Below are positions 1 to 8,126 of a DNA stretch of 64,000 bases, piece after piece. The translations under genes and the position numbers were made by a program. The notes beneath the pieces are model-generated. The model saw only the letters and a list, made by a program, of their open reading frames with translations. It was not told the DNA's origin and made no database searches. Origin of the DNA: Faecalibacter bovis. Its GTDB lineage: Bacteria > Bacteroidota > Bacteroidia > Flavobacteriales > Weeksellaceae. Within the stretch, counting starts at the first letter, position 1. Each line of letters opens with the position of its first letter. The DNA lies in the NCBI RefSeq assembly GCF_017948305.1, contig NZ_CP072842.1, positions 2,486,501 to 2,550,500 of the forward strand, in the 5' to 3' direction.

Positions 1-727
1 TTTCATACAAAATATTTCAATAAATGGGGATTATTCTGTTGGAGATTTTGAACGCGATGGACTTGCCTTTTTACAAAATTATTTCAAAGAAAATGACGTT
101 TGTGTCATGGTTGGTGGTTCTGGATTATACGAAAAAGCGATTACTGTTGGTTTTGATTCTTTTCCTGATGTAGATCCTAAAATTCGTGAAGATTTAAATA
201 AAGAATTGGAAGAATTTGGTATTGAAAAACTTCAAGAAGAATTAAAAGCGGCAGATTTAACTTATTATAACGAAGTTGATATTCAAAATAAACAACGAGT
301 TATTCGTGCTTTAGAAATAATTAGAGGAACAGGAAAACCATTTTCATCTTTTAGAAATCAAAATACTAATCCGCGATTTTTTAATATTATTAAAATTGGA
401 TTAAAATTACCACGAGAAGAAATGTATGACCGAATTAACAAACGAGTTGATATTATGATGAATAACGGTTTGTTGAGTGAAGCTAAAAATTTATTTCATT
501 TAAAAGAATTAAACGCTTTGCAAACTGTGGGTTATCGAGAATTATTCGACTATTTCGAGGGTAATATTACTAAAGAATTCGCAATCGAAGAAATTAAGAA
601 AAATACTCGTCGATTTGCTAAACGTCAAATGACATGGTTTAAAAAAGATGAATCTGTGGAGTGGTTCTCCCCTTTTGAATTTGATAAAATTATTGAAAAT
701 ATAGAAGTAAAAAAATCGAGCATTTAG
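1..727 (+). CDS. miaA: tRNA dimethylallyltransferase MiaA, 5' end outside window
   Basis: MiaA transfers a dimethylallyl group to N6 of A37 in tRNAs reading UNN codons. The open frame runs from base 2 at the window edge, before the first in-window ATG at 107, so the N-terminal P-loop part is missing. Visible family signatures are SVGDFERD near the edge, VMVGGSGLYEKAI, NKQRVIRALEI, GKPFSSFR, and the C-terminal LNALQTVGYREL followed by KKNTRRFAKRQMTWFKKD, where the RRxAKRQxTWF block is diagnostic. The C-terminus is intact, and the stop codon lies in the loop of a terminator hairpin. Confidence 0.95.
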   Translation, partial: FIQNISINGDYSVGDFERDGLAFLQNYFKENDVCVMVGGSGLYEKAITVGFDSFPDVDPKIREDLNKELEEFGIEKLQEELKAADLTYYNEVDIQNKQRVIRALEIIRGTGKPFSSFRNQNTNPRFFNIIKIGLKLPREEMYDRINKRVDIMMNNGLLSEAKNLFHLKELNALQTVGYRELFDYFEGNITKEFAIEEIKKNTRRFAKRQMTWFKKDESVEWFSPFEFDKIIENIEVKKSSI

Positions 728-745
728 TGTTCGATTTTTTTTTTA
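709..745 (+). terminator. Rho-independent terminator of miaA
   Basis: A 12-bp stem (arms beginning AAAAATCGAGCA and TGTTCGATTTTT, one G-U pair) with a 5-nt loop is followed by a T run. The TAG stop of miaA lies in the loop, so gene end and terminator overlap. Confidence 0.8.
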
Positions 746-878
746 TTTTCGGATTTTCACCCCTTTTTTGATTAAATTTCATTAGAAATAACAATATAAT
801 CCTAGTAATACGATAGATTATATTATTTAAATATATTAATGTTTAGCATAATTATTGATTCAATTAAAAAAAAACATT

Positions 879-1649
879 ATGAATAAATATCAAGAATTTA
901 AAAAGTTACACTACAAAAATGAACCATTACTTGTTGCAAATGTTTGGGATGTGATAAGTACAAATGCTGCTGAAAAAGCTGGATTTACTGTTGCAGCCGC
1001 TTCTAGTCATCCAATTGCTGATATGCTTGGACATAAAGATGGGCAAACGATGGATTTTGAAGAACTTTTTTATATTGCAAAACGTATTTCAAGCACTACT
1101 CCACTCCTTGTTTCTTTGGACATTGAAGCTGGTTATACAGAAGATTTAAACACTCTAAACAATTATATCGAAAAACTGGTTGATATTGGTGTTAGCGGTA
1201 TTAATATAGAAGATGGAATTACTAATGGTGCAGCTCGTCAATTAGCCGATACAAGTATTTTAGAAAACAAAATAAAATCAATCAAATCACATTTGCATTC
1301 AAAAGGTAAAGACATTTTTATTAATGCAAGAATTGATACATACACAACAAAACATCCTGAAGCATTTAATGAAACGTTGAATCGTGCACAAATTTATGAA
1401 GAAGCTGGAGCCGATGGCATATTTGTACCATTAATCGAAGACGAACACGAAATCAGAACGTTATTACAAACCGTTAATATTGCTTTGAACATATTTTTAA
1501 CTCCAAATTTAAACGATTACAACCAAATAAAATCTTTAGGAATACATCGTATTAGTAGCGGAAATAAAACACAAGCAAAGGTAAACGAATTTACAAATTC
1601 AATTTTTAATGATCTCTTTCAAACTAAAGATTTCAAAATGTTGTTTTAA
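879..1649 (+). CDS. Isocitrate lyase / PEP phosphonomutase family protein
   Basis: A protein of 256 aa with a PEP mutase/isocitrate lyase superfamily TIM barrel. Visible landmarks are LLVANVWDVISTNAAEKAG near residue 20, the SSHPIADMLGHKDG loop, VSLDIEAGY (equivalent of the D-x-E-x-G metal-binding strand), GVSGINIEDG, and FINARIDTY followed by GADGIFVPL. Members cleave or form C-C or C-P bonds in 2-methylisocitrate-like, oxaloacetate or phosphonopyruvate substrates; the substrate here cannot be read from sequence. I chose the ATG at 879 over an in-frame TTG at 855 because family similarity begins just after it. It stands alone between miaA and a broken protease-like gene, with no prp or phosphonate neighbours. 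Confidence 0.8.
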   Translation: MNKYQEFKKLHYKNEPLLVANVWDVISTNAAEKAGFTVAAASSHPIADMLGHKDGQTMDFEELFYIAKRISSTTPLLVSLDIEAGYTEDLNTLNNYIEKLVDIGVSGINIEDGITNGAARQLADTSILENKIKSIKSHLHSKGKDIFINARIDTYTTKHPEAFNETLNRAQIYEEAGADGIFVPLIEDEHEIRTLLQTVNIALNIFLTPNLNDYNQIKSLGIHRISSGNKTQAKVNEFTNSIFNDLFQTKDFKMLF

Positions 1650-1684
1650 ATTTTATATTTAAAAATTGTTGTAGATTTAGGGAA

Positions 1685-2591
1685 ATGAATTCTATGAGAA
1701 AGGTTTCCCTATTTTTTTATTTATTTTTTTTGAGTTTCATTGCAAATGCTCAAAATCCTCAAAACGAAATCCCTTTCCGTCTTACGAAATTCAACAATAT
1801 TGTATTGCCAGTGATTTTGAATAATAAAGATACTTTGCAATTAATGTTTCATACAGGATCTGATTATATTTCTATCATTGAAAAAAGTTTACCAAAGTTT
1901 AAAACTATTGAACTAAATGATACAATTAAAGATGTTACTTCGTGGGCGGGTTATTCAGATCAAGCAATGAGTTTTAATAATTTGATCATTCTTGGTAAAA
2001 AAAAATTCAAAAAAACTCCAATTTTCATCGATCAACAATCCGGACATGAAACAGATGGAAAAATTGGAATGAAATATTTCGAAAATAAATATCTCGAAAT
2101 TGATTTTGATTCAAATAAATTAAAAGTTTATGATGAGATGCCTGAATCGATTACAACATTTCAAAAACTAAAATCGAGGTATGAAAATCAATCATTATTT
2201 TTTGAAGCTTTTTCCAATGATAGAAAATCTTCCAATCCAATCCGAATTTATGTTTCATACTGGTTATTCAGGCGCAATTATTTTCTCGGACGAGTATGTA
2301 AGAAATAATCAATTATTAGAAAAAATTAAACCAACTGGACAAACTAAATTTAGCGATGCAGCTGGAAATGAAATTATATCGAAAACTGCTATATTAAATC
2401 AATTAAACATTAATACTATTAAATTTAAGAACGTGCCAATTTCTTATTTTGATAGCCAAGTAAAAATTCAATATATCAATATCTTTGGAGGAGATTTAAT
2501 TAAACGATTTAATTGGATTTTTTCTCCAGATTTTAAAACGATTTATTTTAAGTCAAATTCCCATTTTTACGATTCATATTATCAACTATAA
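1685..2591 (+). pseudogene. Secreted aspartyl-protease-like protein, frameshifted
   Basis: The first frame (1685-2308) starts with a signal peptide ending FIANAQ and contains a pepsin/retropepsin-like first lobe with LMFHTGSDYISI. After about 2240 the similarity moves to another frame, open to the stop at 2591, with the second-lobe segment FMFHTGYSGAIIFSDEYV. Joining them needs one base skipped near the AATCCGAATTTATG stretch around 2245, giving roughly 300 aa. Both lobes carry His where aspartyl proteases have the catalytic Asp (HTG instead of DTG), so even a repaired protein may not be a classical protease. A real mutation, a sequencing error and a recoding site cannot be told apart here. 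Confidence 0.7.
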
Positions 2592-2598
2592 AAACAAA

Positions 2599-2627
2599 AA
2601 AACCACTTCAATTGAAGTGGTTTTTTT
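2599..2627. terminator. Bidirectional terminator between the protease-like gene and the paa operon
   Basis: A perfect 11-bp stem, AAAACCACTTC/GAAGTGGTTTT with loop AATT, has T runs on both strands. It closes the + strand gene ending at 2591 and the - strand paa operon ending at 2663. Confidence 0.9.
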
Positions 2628-2662
2628 CTCATAATAAATAATACAATCAATAAATAGTAATC

Positions 2663-3418
2663 TTATTTAGCTTTGAATTTGTTAATCGCGTTGATTGTAA
2701 ATTCCGATAAAACTAATTCACCTGAAATTTTCGCACGTTCGATTAATAATTCATCCCAATTTTCTGTTCCTTCCCAAGATACACGCTTTAAATGCATCAT
2801 TGCATCTGGATTAGAGTTAGCCAACTTAGTAGCTAAAGAATTGATCGACGCATCCATTTCCTCAATAGTTTCAAAAACTTCTGCGTATAAACCTTTTTCT
2901 TTTGCCCATTCTGCTGTTTGGAACTCAGTTGCATTAATTGCCATTTGAGTAAAAGCTGAAGTTCCAACTTTACGTTCAACAGCAGGTCCAACTACGAAAG
3001 GTCCGATTCCTACTGCTAATTCAGATAATTTTACAGATGCATGTTGTGTTGCATAAGTATAATCTGCAGCAGAAGCAATACCAACTCCACCTCCAACAGC
3101 TTTACCTTGAATATGTGCTAAAACAAATTTTGGTGCTTTACGAATCGCGTTAATTACGTGTGCAAATCCAGAAAAGAATTCTAATCCAGTTTCACGATCT
3201 TTGATTGAGATTAACTCGTCGAAAGATGCTCCTGCACAAAATGTACGCTCTCCAGCACTTTTTAAAACGATTACTTTTACCGTTTCATCGTTTCCTAATT
3301 TTTCAATTTCAGCTGCCAAGTTTCTTAATTGACTTCCTGGCATTGAATTACTTTGGTAGTGGTAAAATTCAATAGTACCAATTCCGTTTTGTATTTCCGA
3401 TTTTACGTAAGCTTCCAT
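2663..3418 (-). CDS. Enoyl-CoA hydratase/isomerase family protein, probable PaaF role
   Basis: A crotonase-fold protein of 251 aa and the last gene of the paa operon. The oxyanion-hole segments are FCAGASFDEL (about residues 60-70) and GKAVGGGVGIASAADY (about 105-120); LSELAVGIGPFVVG follows and has a Glu at the first catalytic position. The second catalytic Glu of rat crotonase is not evident, as in methylglutaconyl-CoA-hydratase-like members. The other crotonase of the operon looks like PaaG, so by elimination this one may do the PaaF step, hydration of 2,3-dehydroadipyl-CoA. The family call is firm; the PaaF role is inference. Confidence 0.8.
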   Translation of the reverse strand: MEAYVKSEIQNGIGTIEFYHYQSNSMPGSQLRNLAAEIEKLGNDETVKVIVLKSAGERTFCAGASFDELISIKDRETGLEFFSGFAHVINAIRKAPKFVLAHIQGKAVGGGVGIASAADYTYATQHASVKLSELAVGIGPFVVGPAVERKVGTSAFTQMAINATEFQTAEWAKEKGLYAEVFETIEEMDASINSLATKLANSNPDAMMHLKRVSWEGTENWDELLIERAKISGELVLSEFTINAINKFKAK

Positions 3419-3439
3419 GTCTTAATTTGTTAATGTGAG

Positions 3440-3487
3440 AATGTGATAATTTGAAAATTAATTCGATAATTAACGAACTATCACATT
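3440..3487 (-). repeat. Intra-operon hairpin between paaZ and the enoyl-CoA hydratase gene
   Basis: Outer arms AATGTGATA (3440-3448) and TATCACATT (3479-3487) are perfect complements. Inner TTTG/CGAA and TTAATT/AATTAA pairs extend the stem around a CGAT loop. No T run follows on the - strand, so it is not a standard terminator; a stabilising or processing hairpin is possible. Confidence 0.6.
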
Positions 3488-3502
3488 ATATAATTAATAA
3501 AA

Positions 3503-5554
3503 TTAGTCTTGATTTAATTTTTTAACCATTGTTAAAATAGTCGCGATTCCAACTGTTTCACCAGTTTCATCATAAATATCTACTAACCAACGAACAATAC
3601 CTTTTGCGATATCATTTTCGTCCTTTTTCTCTTGATCGATTTTCTCTTTACAAGTAAAACGAACTCCGATTGTAGAACCTGGATAAACAGGTTTTACGAA
3701 ACGACACTCATCTAATCCGTAGTTTAATAAAACTGGACCTTTTTTCGCTAAAACGAATAAACCTGCTGCTTTAGATAATAAGTAATATCCGTGCGCAACA
3801 TTACGCTCGAAAATAGTTCCTTCTAATGAAGTTGCATCAACGTGAGCATAGAAATTATCTCCTGATAATGCAGCGAAAGCATTAATATCAGATTGTTGAA
3901 TTGTGTGTTTCGCTGTGATTAATGTATCCCCAACTTTAACTTCTTCGAAGTGTTTCGCGAATGGATGTTTATCTTCTTCGATGTAATCTGCTCCGTATTG
4001 GTATTGTTGAGTTACAGCTGTTAATTTGTTTGGTGAACCTTGGATTGCAGTACGTTGCATATAGTGTAAAACACCACGTTTTCCACCCATTTCTTCTCCA
4101 CCTCCTGCACGACCTGGACCACCGTGTACTAATAATGGTAATGGCGAACCGTGTCCTGTTGATTCTTTGATACATTCTGCATCTAAAATAACGATACGTC
4201 CGTGTAAAGATCCTGCATTTAAAACAAATTCTGTTGCGATATCGTTATCAGCCGTTACAATTGAACAAACTAATGATCCTTTACCCATACGAACTAATTC
4301 AACCGCTTCTGCTGTTCCGTTGTAAGGAATAATTGTAGAAACTGGTCCAAATGCTTCGATGTTGTGAACATCTGTTTTATTGAATGGATCGTTATTTAAG
4401 AATAAAATTGGAGAAATGAAAGATCCTTTGTTTTTATCCGCTCCTTTCACTTCGAAGTTATCTAAATCACCAAAAACAATTTCTTGTGATTTTGCTAATT
4501 CTTCAACTTTATCACGAACTTCTTTAACTTGAGCAGCACCTGCTAATGCTCCCATACGAACACCTTCCACATTTGGATCTCCAATTGTAGTCGTAGCTAA
4601 ACGTTGTCCTAATGCAATTTGTACATCTTCTACTAAATGTGTTGGTACTAACGCGCGACGAACAGCCGTACATTTCTGACCTGCTTTCGTAGTCATTTCA
4701 CGTGTTACTTCTTTGATGAAAATATCAAATTCTGGAGATCCGACTTTTACATCTTCTCCTAATACACACGCATTTAATGAATCTGCTTCTAAATTGAAAG
4801 GAACACCTTCTGATGTAATTCTTGGGTGTGCTTTTAACATTTGTCCTGTCCAAGCTGATCCAGTAAATGTTACCACATCCTCAGACTCTACATTGTCTAA
4901 AATTCCGTTTGCAGAACCTGTGATTAATTGTAAAGCTCCTTCTGGTAAAATGTTTGATTCGATAATTGCACGAACTACAGCTTCTGTTAAGAAAGATGTA
5001 ATAGCTGCTGGTTTTACAATTGCTGGTACACCTGCTAAAAAGTTAACTGCAATTTTTTCTAACATACCCCAAACTGGGAAGTTGAAAGCATTGATATGAA
5101 TTGCAACCCCACGTTTTGGTGTTAAAATATGTGTTCCTAAGAACGTTCCATTCTTTGAAATTTTGTGTGTTTCTCCCTCAACATAAAAAGGTTGATCACC
5201 AAATTGGCGGCGTAATGATGCGTTTGCAAATAAGTTACCAATTCCACCTTCGATATCAACCCAAGAATCTGAACGCGTTGCTCCAGTTGCCCAAGAAACT
5301 GCATAGAATTCTTCTTTTCTTTCCATTAAGTATAATGCTAATTTCTTTAACATTAAACCTCTTTCTTGGAAAGTCATTTTGCGTAATTTTGGTCCTCCAA
5401 CTGTACGCGCATAATCCATCATCGCACCGAAATCTAATCCTGCTGATGATGCTGTTGCGATTTCTTCTCCAGTAATCGCATTATATAACATTTGCCCTTC
5501 AGACGAACCTTTTGTCCATTGTCCTAAAGCATAATTTTCTAATTGATTAGCCAT
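3503..5554 (-). CDS. paaZ: PaaZ: oxepin-CoA hydrolase / 3-oxo-5,6-dehydrosuberyl-CoA semialdehyde dehydrogenase
   Basis: A bifunctional ring-opening enzyme of 683 aa, the usual length for PaaZ. The N-terminal ~520 residues are an aldehyde dehydrogenase with NLEADSLN (general-base Glu near 256) and GQKCTAVRRALVP, whose nucleophile is Cys295, the same position as I recall for E. coli PaaZ. The C-terminal ~150 residues are a MaoC/hotdog hydratase with ALSGDNFYAHVD and NVAHGYYLL. The hydratase opens oxepin-CoA to an aldehyde and the dehydrogenase oxidises it to 3-oxo-5,6-dehydrosuberyl-CoA. It lies between paaY and the final crotonase gene, with a large palindrome upstream. Confidence 0.95.
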   Translation of the reverse strand: MANQLENYALGQWTKGSSEGQMLYNAITGEEIATASSAGLDFGAMMDYARTVGGPKLRKMTFQERGLMLKKLALYLMERKEEFYAVSWATGATRSDSWVDIEGGIGNLFANASLRRQFGDQPFYVEGETHKISKNGTFLGTHILTPKRGVAIHINAFNFPVWGMLEKIAVNFLAGVPAIVKPAAITSFLTEAVVRAIIESNILPEGALQLITGSANGILDNVESEDVVTFTGSAWTGQMLKAHPRITSEGVPFNLEADSLNACVLGEDVKVGSPEFDIFIKEVTREMTTKAGQKCTAVRRALVPTHLVEDVQIALGQRLATTTIGDPNVEGVRMGALAGAAQVKEVRDKVEELAKSQEIVFGDLDNFEVKGADKNKGSFISPILFLNNDPFNKTDVHNIEAFGPVSTIIPYNGTAEAVELVRMGKGSLVCSIVTADNDIATEFVLNAGSLHGRIVILDAECIKESTGHGSPLPLLVHGGPGRAGGGEEMGGKRGVLHYMQRTAIQGSPNKLTAVTQQYQYGADYIEEDKHPFAKHFEEVKVGDTLITAKHTIQQSDINAFAALSGDNFYAHVDATSLEGTIFERNVAHGYYLLSKAAGLFVLAKKGPVLLNYGLDECRFVKPVYPGSTIGVRFTCKEKIDQEKKDENDIAKGIVRWLVDIYDETGETVGIATILTMVKKLNQD

Positions 5555-5597
5555 TTTTTATGTTGTTTGTTGTGTTTAGTTATAAGTATTAAGTCGT

Positions 5598-5703
5598 AAG
5601 TATTATGTTTTGTCAATCTGAAATAATAGCACAATCTCATAGTTTTGATGTGATGTAGCAATTCGTCTTCGCTCAGTGACGATTTCAGAATAACATAATA
5701 CTT
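5598..5703 (-). repeat. 106-bp palindromic element in the paaY-paaZ gap
   Basis: Perfect 12-bp end arms AAGTATTATGTT (5598-5609) and AACATAATACTT (5692-5703) are followed inward by AATCTGAAAT/ATTTCAGAAT arms with one mismatch and a central TCGTC...GACGA. The right half, read on the - strand, contains TCACTGAGCGAAGACGAA. This resembles the GAGCGAAG-containing palindromic intergenic repeats common in Bacteroidetes genomes (from memory). It occupies most of the 170-bp gap; a 61-codon open frame across it is not considered a gene. Confidence 0.65.
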
Positions 5704-5724
5704 GATCCATTTTACATAATACAA

Positions 5725-6318
5725 TTATTTCGTTTCATTCCAAGTTTTATAATTACTCGCCATCGACTCGTAATAGTAATCTGGAACTTCAGTTAATGGT
5801 TCACAAGGTTTTAAACTTTCATGACAATCACTTGGTAATTGCATGTATTGTTGAGTTCCTTGATCTTTCCATTCGATCATTTGATCAGAAACTTGTTTTA
5901 CGATTTTCGCAGGATTGCCCACTACAACGCTTCTTGTTGGAATATGGGTATCAGCTTTTACAAAAGCTAAAGCACCGATAATACATTCATCTTCGATGAT
6001 TACATTATCCATTACGACTGCATTCATTCCAACCATACAATTACGTCCGATTGTAGCACCATGAATAATTGCTCCATGACCAATATGTGCCTTTTCTTTT
6101 AATCGAACAGTCGTTCCTGGAAACATATGAATTGTACAATTTTCTTGTACATTACAATTATCTTCGATAATAATTTGTCCCCAATCGCCACGTAAAGCAC
6201 ATCCTGGACCGATATATACATCTTTCCCGATAATCACATTTCCTGTTACCACTGCTTGTGGATGAATAAATGCTGTTGGATGAACAACGGGTTTATATCC
6301 TTTGAATTCGTAAATCAT
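5725..6318 (-). CDS. paaY: PaaY-like hexapeptide-repeat (gamma carbonic anhydrase fold) protein
   Basis: A left-handed beta-helix protein of 197 aa, built from hexapeptide repeats over about residues 12-135 (for example VVTGNVIIGKDVYIG and VIIEDECIIGALAFV). IHMFPGT, HIGHGAIIHG and the His residues around 70-95 match the trimeric gamma-class metal site. In E. coli, PaaY is a thioesterase that relieves dead-end CoA esters in phenylacetate catabolism. Its place inside the operon between paaJ and paaZ supports the name; the activity of this protein is inferred from context. Confidence 0.85.
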   Translation of the reverse strand: MIYEFKGYKPVVHPTAFIHPQAVVTGNVIIGKDVYIGPGCALRGDWGQIIIEDNCNVQENCTIHMFPGTTVRLKEKAHIGHGAIIHGATIGRNCMVGMNAVVMDNVIIEDECIIGALAFVKADTHIPTRSVVVGNPAKIVKQVSDQMIEWKDQGTQQYMQLPSDCHESLKPCEPLTEVPDYYYESMASNYKTWNETK

Positions 6319-6340
6319 TTCAATATAGTTTTTCGTTTAA

Positions 6341-6385
6341 CGAAATTCGAAGTTAGTTTTAACGAAATACTAATCTCGAATTTCG
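6341..6385 (-). repeat. Intra-operon hairpin between paaJ and paaY
   Basis: Arms CGAAATTCGAAGTTAG (6341-6356) and CTAATCTCGAATTTCG (6370-6385) are complementary at 14 of 16 positions around a 13-nt loop. There is no T run after it on the - strand. Confidence 0.6.
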
Positions 6386-6396
6386 AATCACGAATA

Positions 6397-7602
6397 TTAC
6401 GCTCTTTCAATAATTACAGCATATCCTTGTCCTAATCCGATACACATTGTAACTAATGCATAACGTTTACCTGTAGCTTGTAATTCGTAAGCAGCAGAGT
6501 TTAAGATACGCGCTCCTGACATTCCAAGTGGATGACCTAAAGCGATTGCACCACCGTTTGGATTGATACGAGAATCATTATCTGCTAAACCTAAGGCACG
6601 AGTACACGCTAATGATTGTGCAGCGAAAGCTTCATTTAATTCGATAACATCAATATCATTCATAGTTAAACCAGCTTTTTCTAATGCAATTTTAGATGCA
6701 TTAACTGGTCCGATTCCCATGATACGAGGTTCAACTCCAGCAACACCAGAAGAAACGATTCTTGCCATTGGCGTTAATCCGAAATCTTTGATCGCTTGCT
6801 CTGAAGCTAAAATGTTCGCAGCAGCACCGTCATTTAAACCAGAAGCATTACCAGCAGTTACTGTACCATCCGCTTTGAACGCTGGACGTAACTTTGATAA
6901 AATCTCCATTGTAGTATTGTTCTTAGGGAATTCATCTGTATCAAAAATGATTGGATCACCTTTACGTTGAGGAATAACAACAGGAACAATTTCTTTTGCT
7001 AAACGACCATTTGCTTGAGCAGCAGCAGTTTTTTGTTGAGACCAAACAGCAAATAAATCTTGATCTTCACGAGAAATATTATCACGTTCAGCTAAATTTT
7101 CGGCTGTATACCCCATACCATCAACACCCCACATTTCTTTCATTTTAGGGTTAATGAAACGCCATCCGAAAGTAGAATCATAAATCTGAGCATCACCACC
7201 AAATGGAGAAGCTGATTTAGAAACAACTAAAGGGGCGCGAGTCATCGATTCAGCTCCACCTGAAATCATTAATTGTGCATCTCCAACTTGAATTGCTCTT
7301 GATGCAGCAATTGCAGCTGATAAACCTGAAGCACATAAGCGGTTTACTGTTTCACCAGGAACCGTGTAAGGTAATCCTGATAATAAAGCCGACATACGAG
7401 CAATATTTCTATTGTCTTCCCCTGCTTGATTCGCATTTCCGAAAATTACATCGTAAAAAGCAGCAGGATCAATTGATGGATTTCTTTTTAATAATTCAGC
7501 GATTACCATTGCTCCCATATCGTCTGGACGTACAGCAGCTAATCCACCTTTTAATTTACCAATTGGAGTTCTTACTCCGTCAATTATATATGTTTGGTTC
7601 AT
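6397..7602 (-). CDS. paaJ: 3-oxoadipyl-CoA / 3-oxo-5,6-dehydrosuberyl-CoA thiolase
   Basis: A 401-aa thiolase with nucleophile Cys90 in NRLCASGLSAA, His357 in GGAIALGHPLGMSG, and Cys387 in MCIGLGQGYAVI. The MCIG(L/V)GQG ending, rather than the CGGGGMG type, is typical of the PaaJ/PcaF branch. It acts twice in the pathway: once on 3-oxo-5,6-dehydrosuberyl-CoA and once on 3-oxoadipyl-CoA, releasing acetyl-CoA and finally succinyl-CoA. It follows paaI after an 81-bp gap that contains a hairpin. Confidence 0.93.
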   Translation of the reverse strand: MNQTYIIDGVRTPIGKLKGGLAAVRPDDMGAMVIAELLKRNPSIDPAAFYDVIFGNANQAGEDNRNIARMSALLSGLPYTVPGETVNRLCASGLSAAIAASRAIQVGDAQLMISGGAESMTRAPLVVSKSASPFGGDAQIYDSTFGWRFINPKMKEMWGVDGMGYTAENLAERDNISREDQDLFAVWSQQKTAAAQANGRLAKEIVPVVIPQRKGDPIIFDTDEFPKNNTTMEILSKLRPAFKADGTVTAGNASGLNDGAAANILASEQAIKDFGLTPMARIVSSGVAGVEPRIMGIGPVNASKIALEKAGLTMNDIDVIELNEAFAAQSLACTRALGLADNDSRINPNGGAIALGHPLGMSGARILNSAAYELQATGKRYALVTMCIGLGQGYAVIIERA

Positions 7603-7622
7603 TTTATTTACGTTTTACGTAT

Positions 7623-7672
7623 TAGGTTTTACATGATAAGTAACTAAAAATTAGTACTTATTACATAAAACT
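7623..7672 (-). repeat. Intra-operon long hairpin between paaI and paaJ
   Basis: An almost full-gap inverted repeat: core ATAAGT-ACTAA pairs with TTAGT-ACTTAT around an AAA loop with one bulged base. The stem extends outward through GGTTTTACATG against CATAAAACTT with several G-U pairs, giving roughly 20 paired positions. There is no terminator-like T run. Confidence 0.55.
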
Positions 7673-7683
7673 TAAAACTAAAT

Positions 7684-8097
7684 TTATTCTTCAATTAAAG
7701 GTTTACCTGTTCTAAAGCAAGTTCCTTTAAATAAAGCAATTAACTCGTTGTTTTGATTTGTTATAGTGATATCGTAAATTCCTGTTTTTCTTGTTGTAGA
7801 AATTTCTTTAGATTCAATTGTAAGTACATCACCTAATTTACCAGGTTTTGTAAATGAAATATGAACATCTAAAGCCACAGAAATATTATTATACATATTA
7901 CATGAAAAAGCAAAAGCTGAATCAGCCATTGAAAAAGTAACTCCACCGTGAACAATTCCAAATCCATTCATCATTTCTGGACGAATTGTTGCTTGTAATT
8001 TTGAGTACCCTTCTTTAACTTCTAAAACTTCTAAACCTAACCATTTACTAAAATTATCGTGTTCAGTCATTGCAGATAATAATCTTTGAGCTTCCAT
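7684..8097 (-). CDS. paaI: PaaI-type hotdog thioesterase
   Basis: A 137-aa hotdog-fold acyl-CoA thioesterase. The signature MNGFGIVHGGVTFSMADSAF around residues 43-62 holds the HGG and Asp that shape the PaaI active site. It probably hydrolyses stalled ring-hydroxylated phenylacetyl-CoA intermediates and frees CoA. It lies 29 bp after paaH in the same operon. Confidence 0.93.
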   Translation of the reverse strand: MEAQRLLSAMTEHDNFSKWLGLEVLEVKEGYSKLQATIRPEMMNGFGIVHGGVTFSMADSAFAFSCNMYNNISVALDVHISFTKPGKLGDVLTIESKEISTTRKTGIYDITITNQNNELIALFKGTCFRTGKPLIEE

Positions 8098-8126
8098 TTT
8101 TTGTGTGTTTTGTAGTTTATAAAATT

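Noticed and set aside
2181-2591. A separate 136-aa gene with its own ATG
   Set aside because: Its N-terminus is an alternative reading of the upstream gene; the meaningful part starts at the second protease-like lobe, so a frameshifted single gene explains it better.
5539-5724. 61-codon - strand open frame between paaY and paaZ
   Set aside because: It runs through the 106-bp palindrome and its residues look like a translated repeat; no family match or conserved features.
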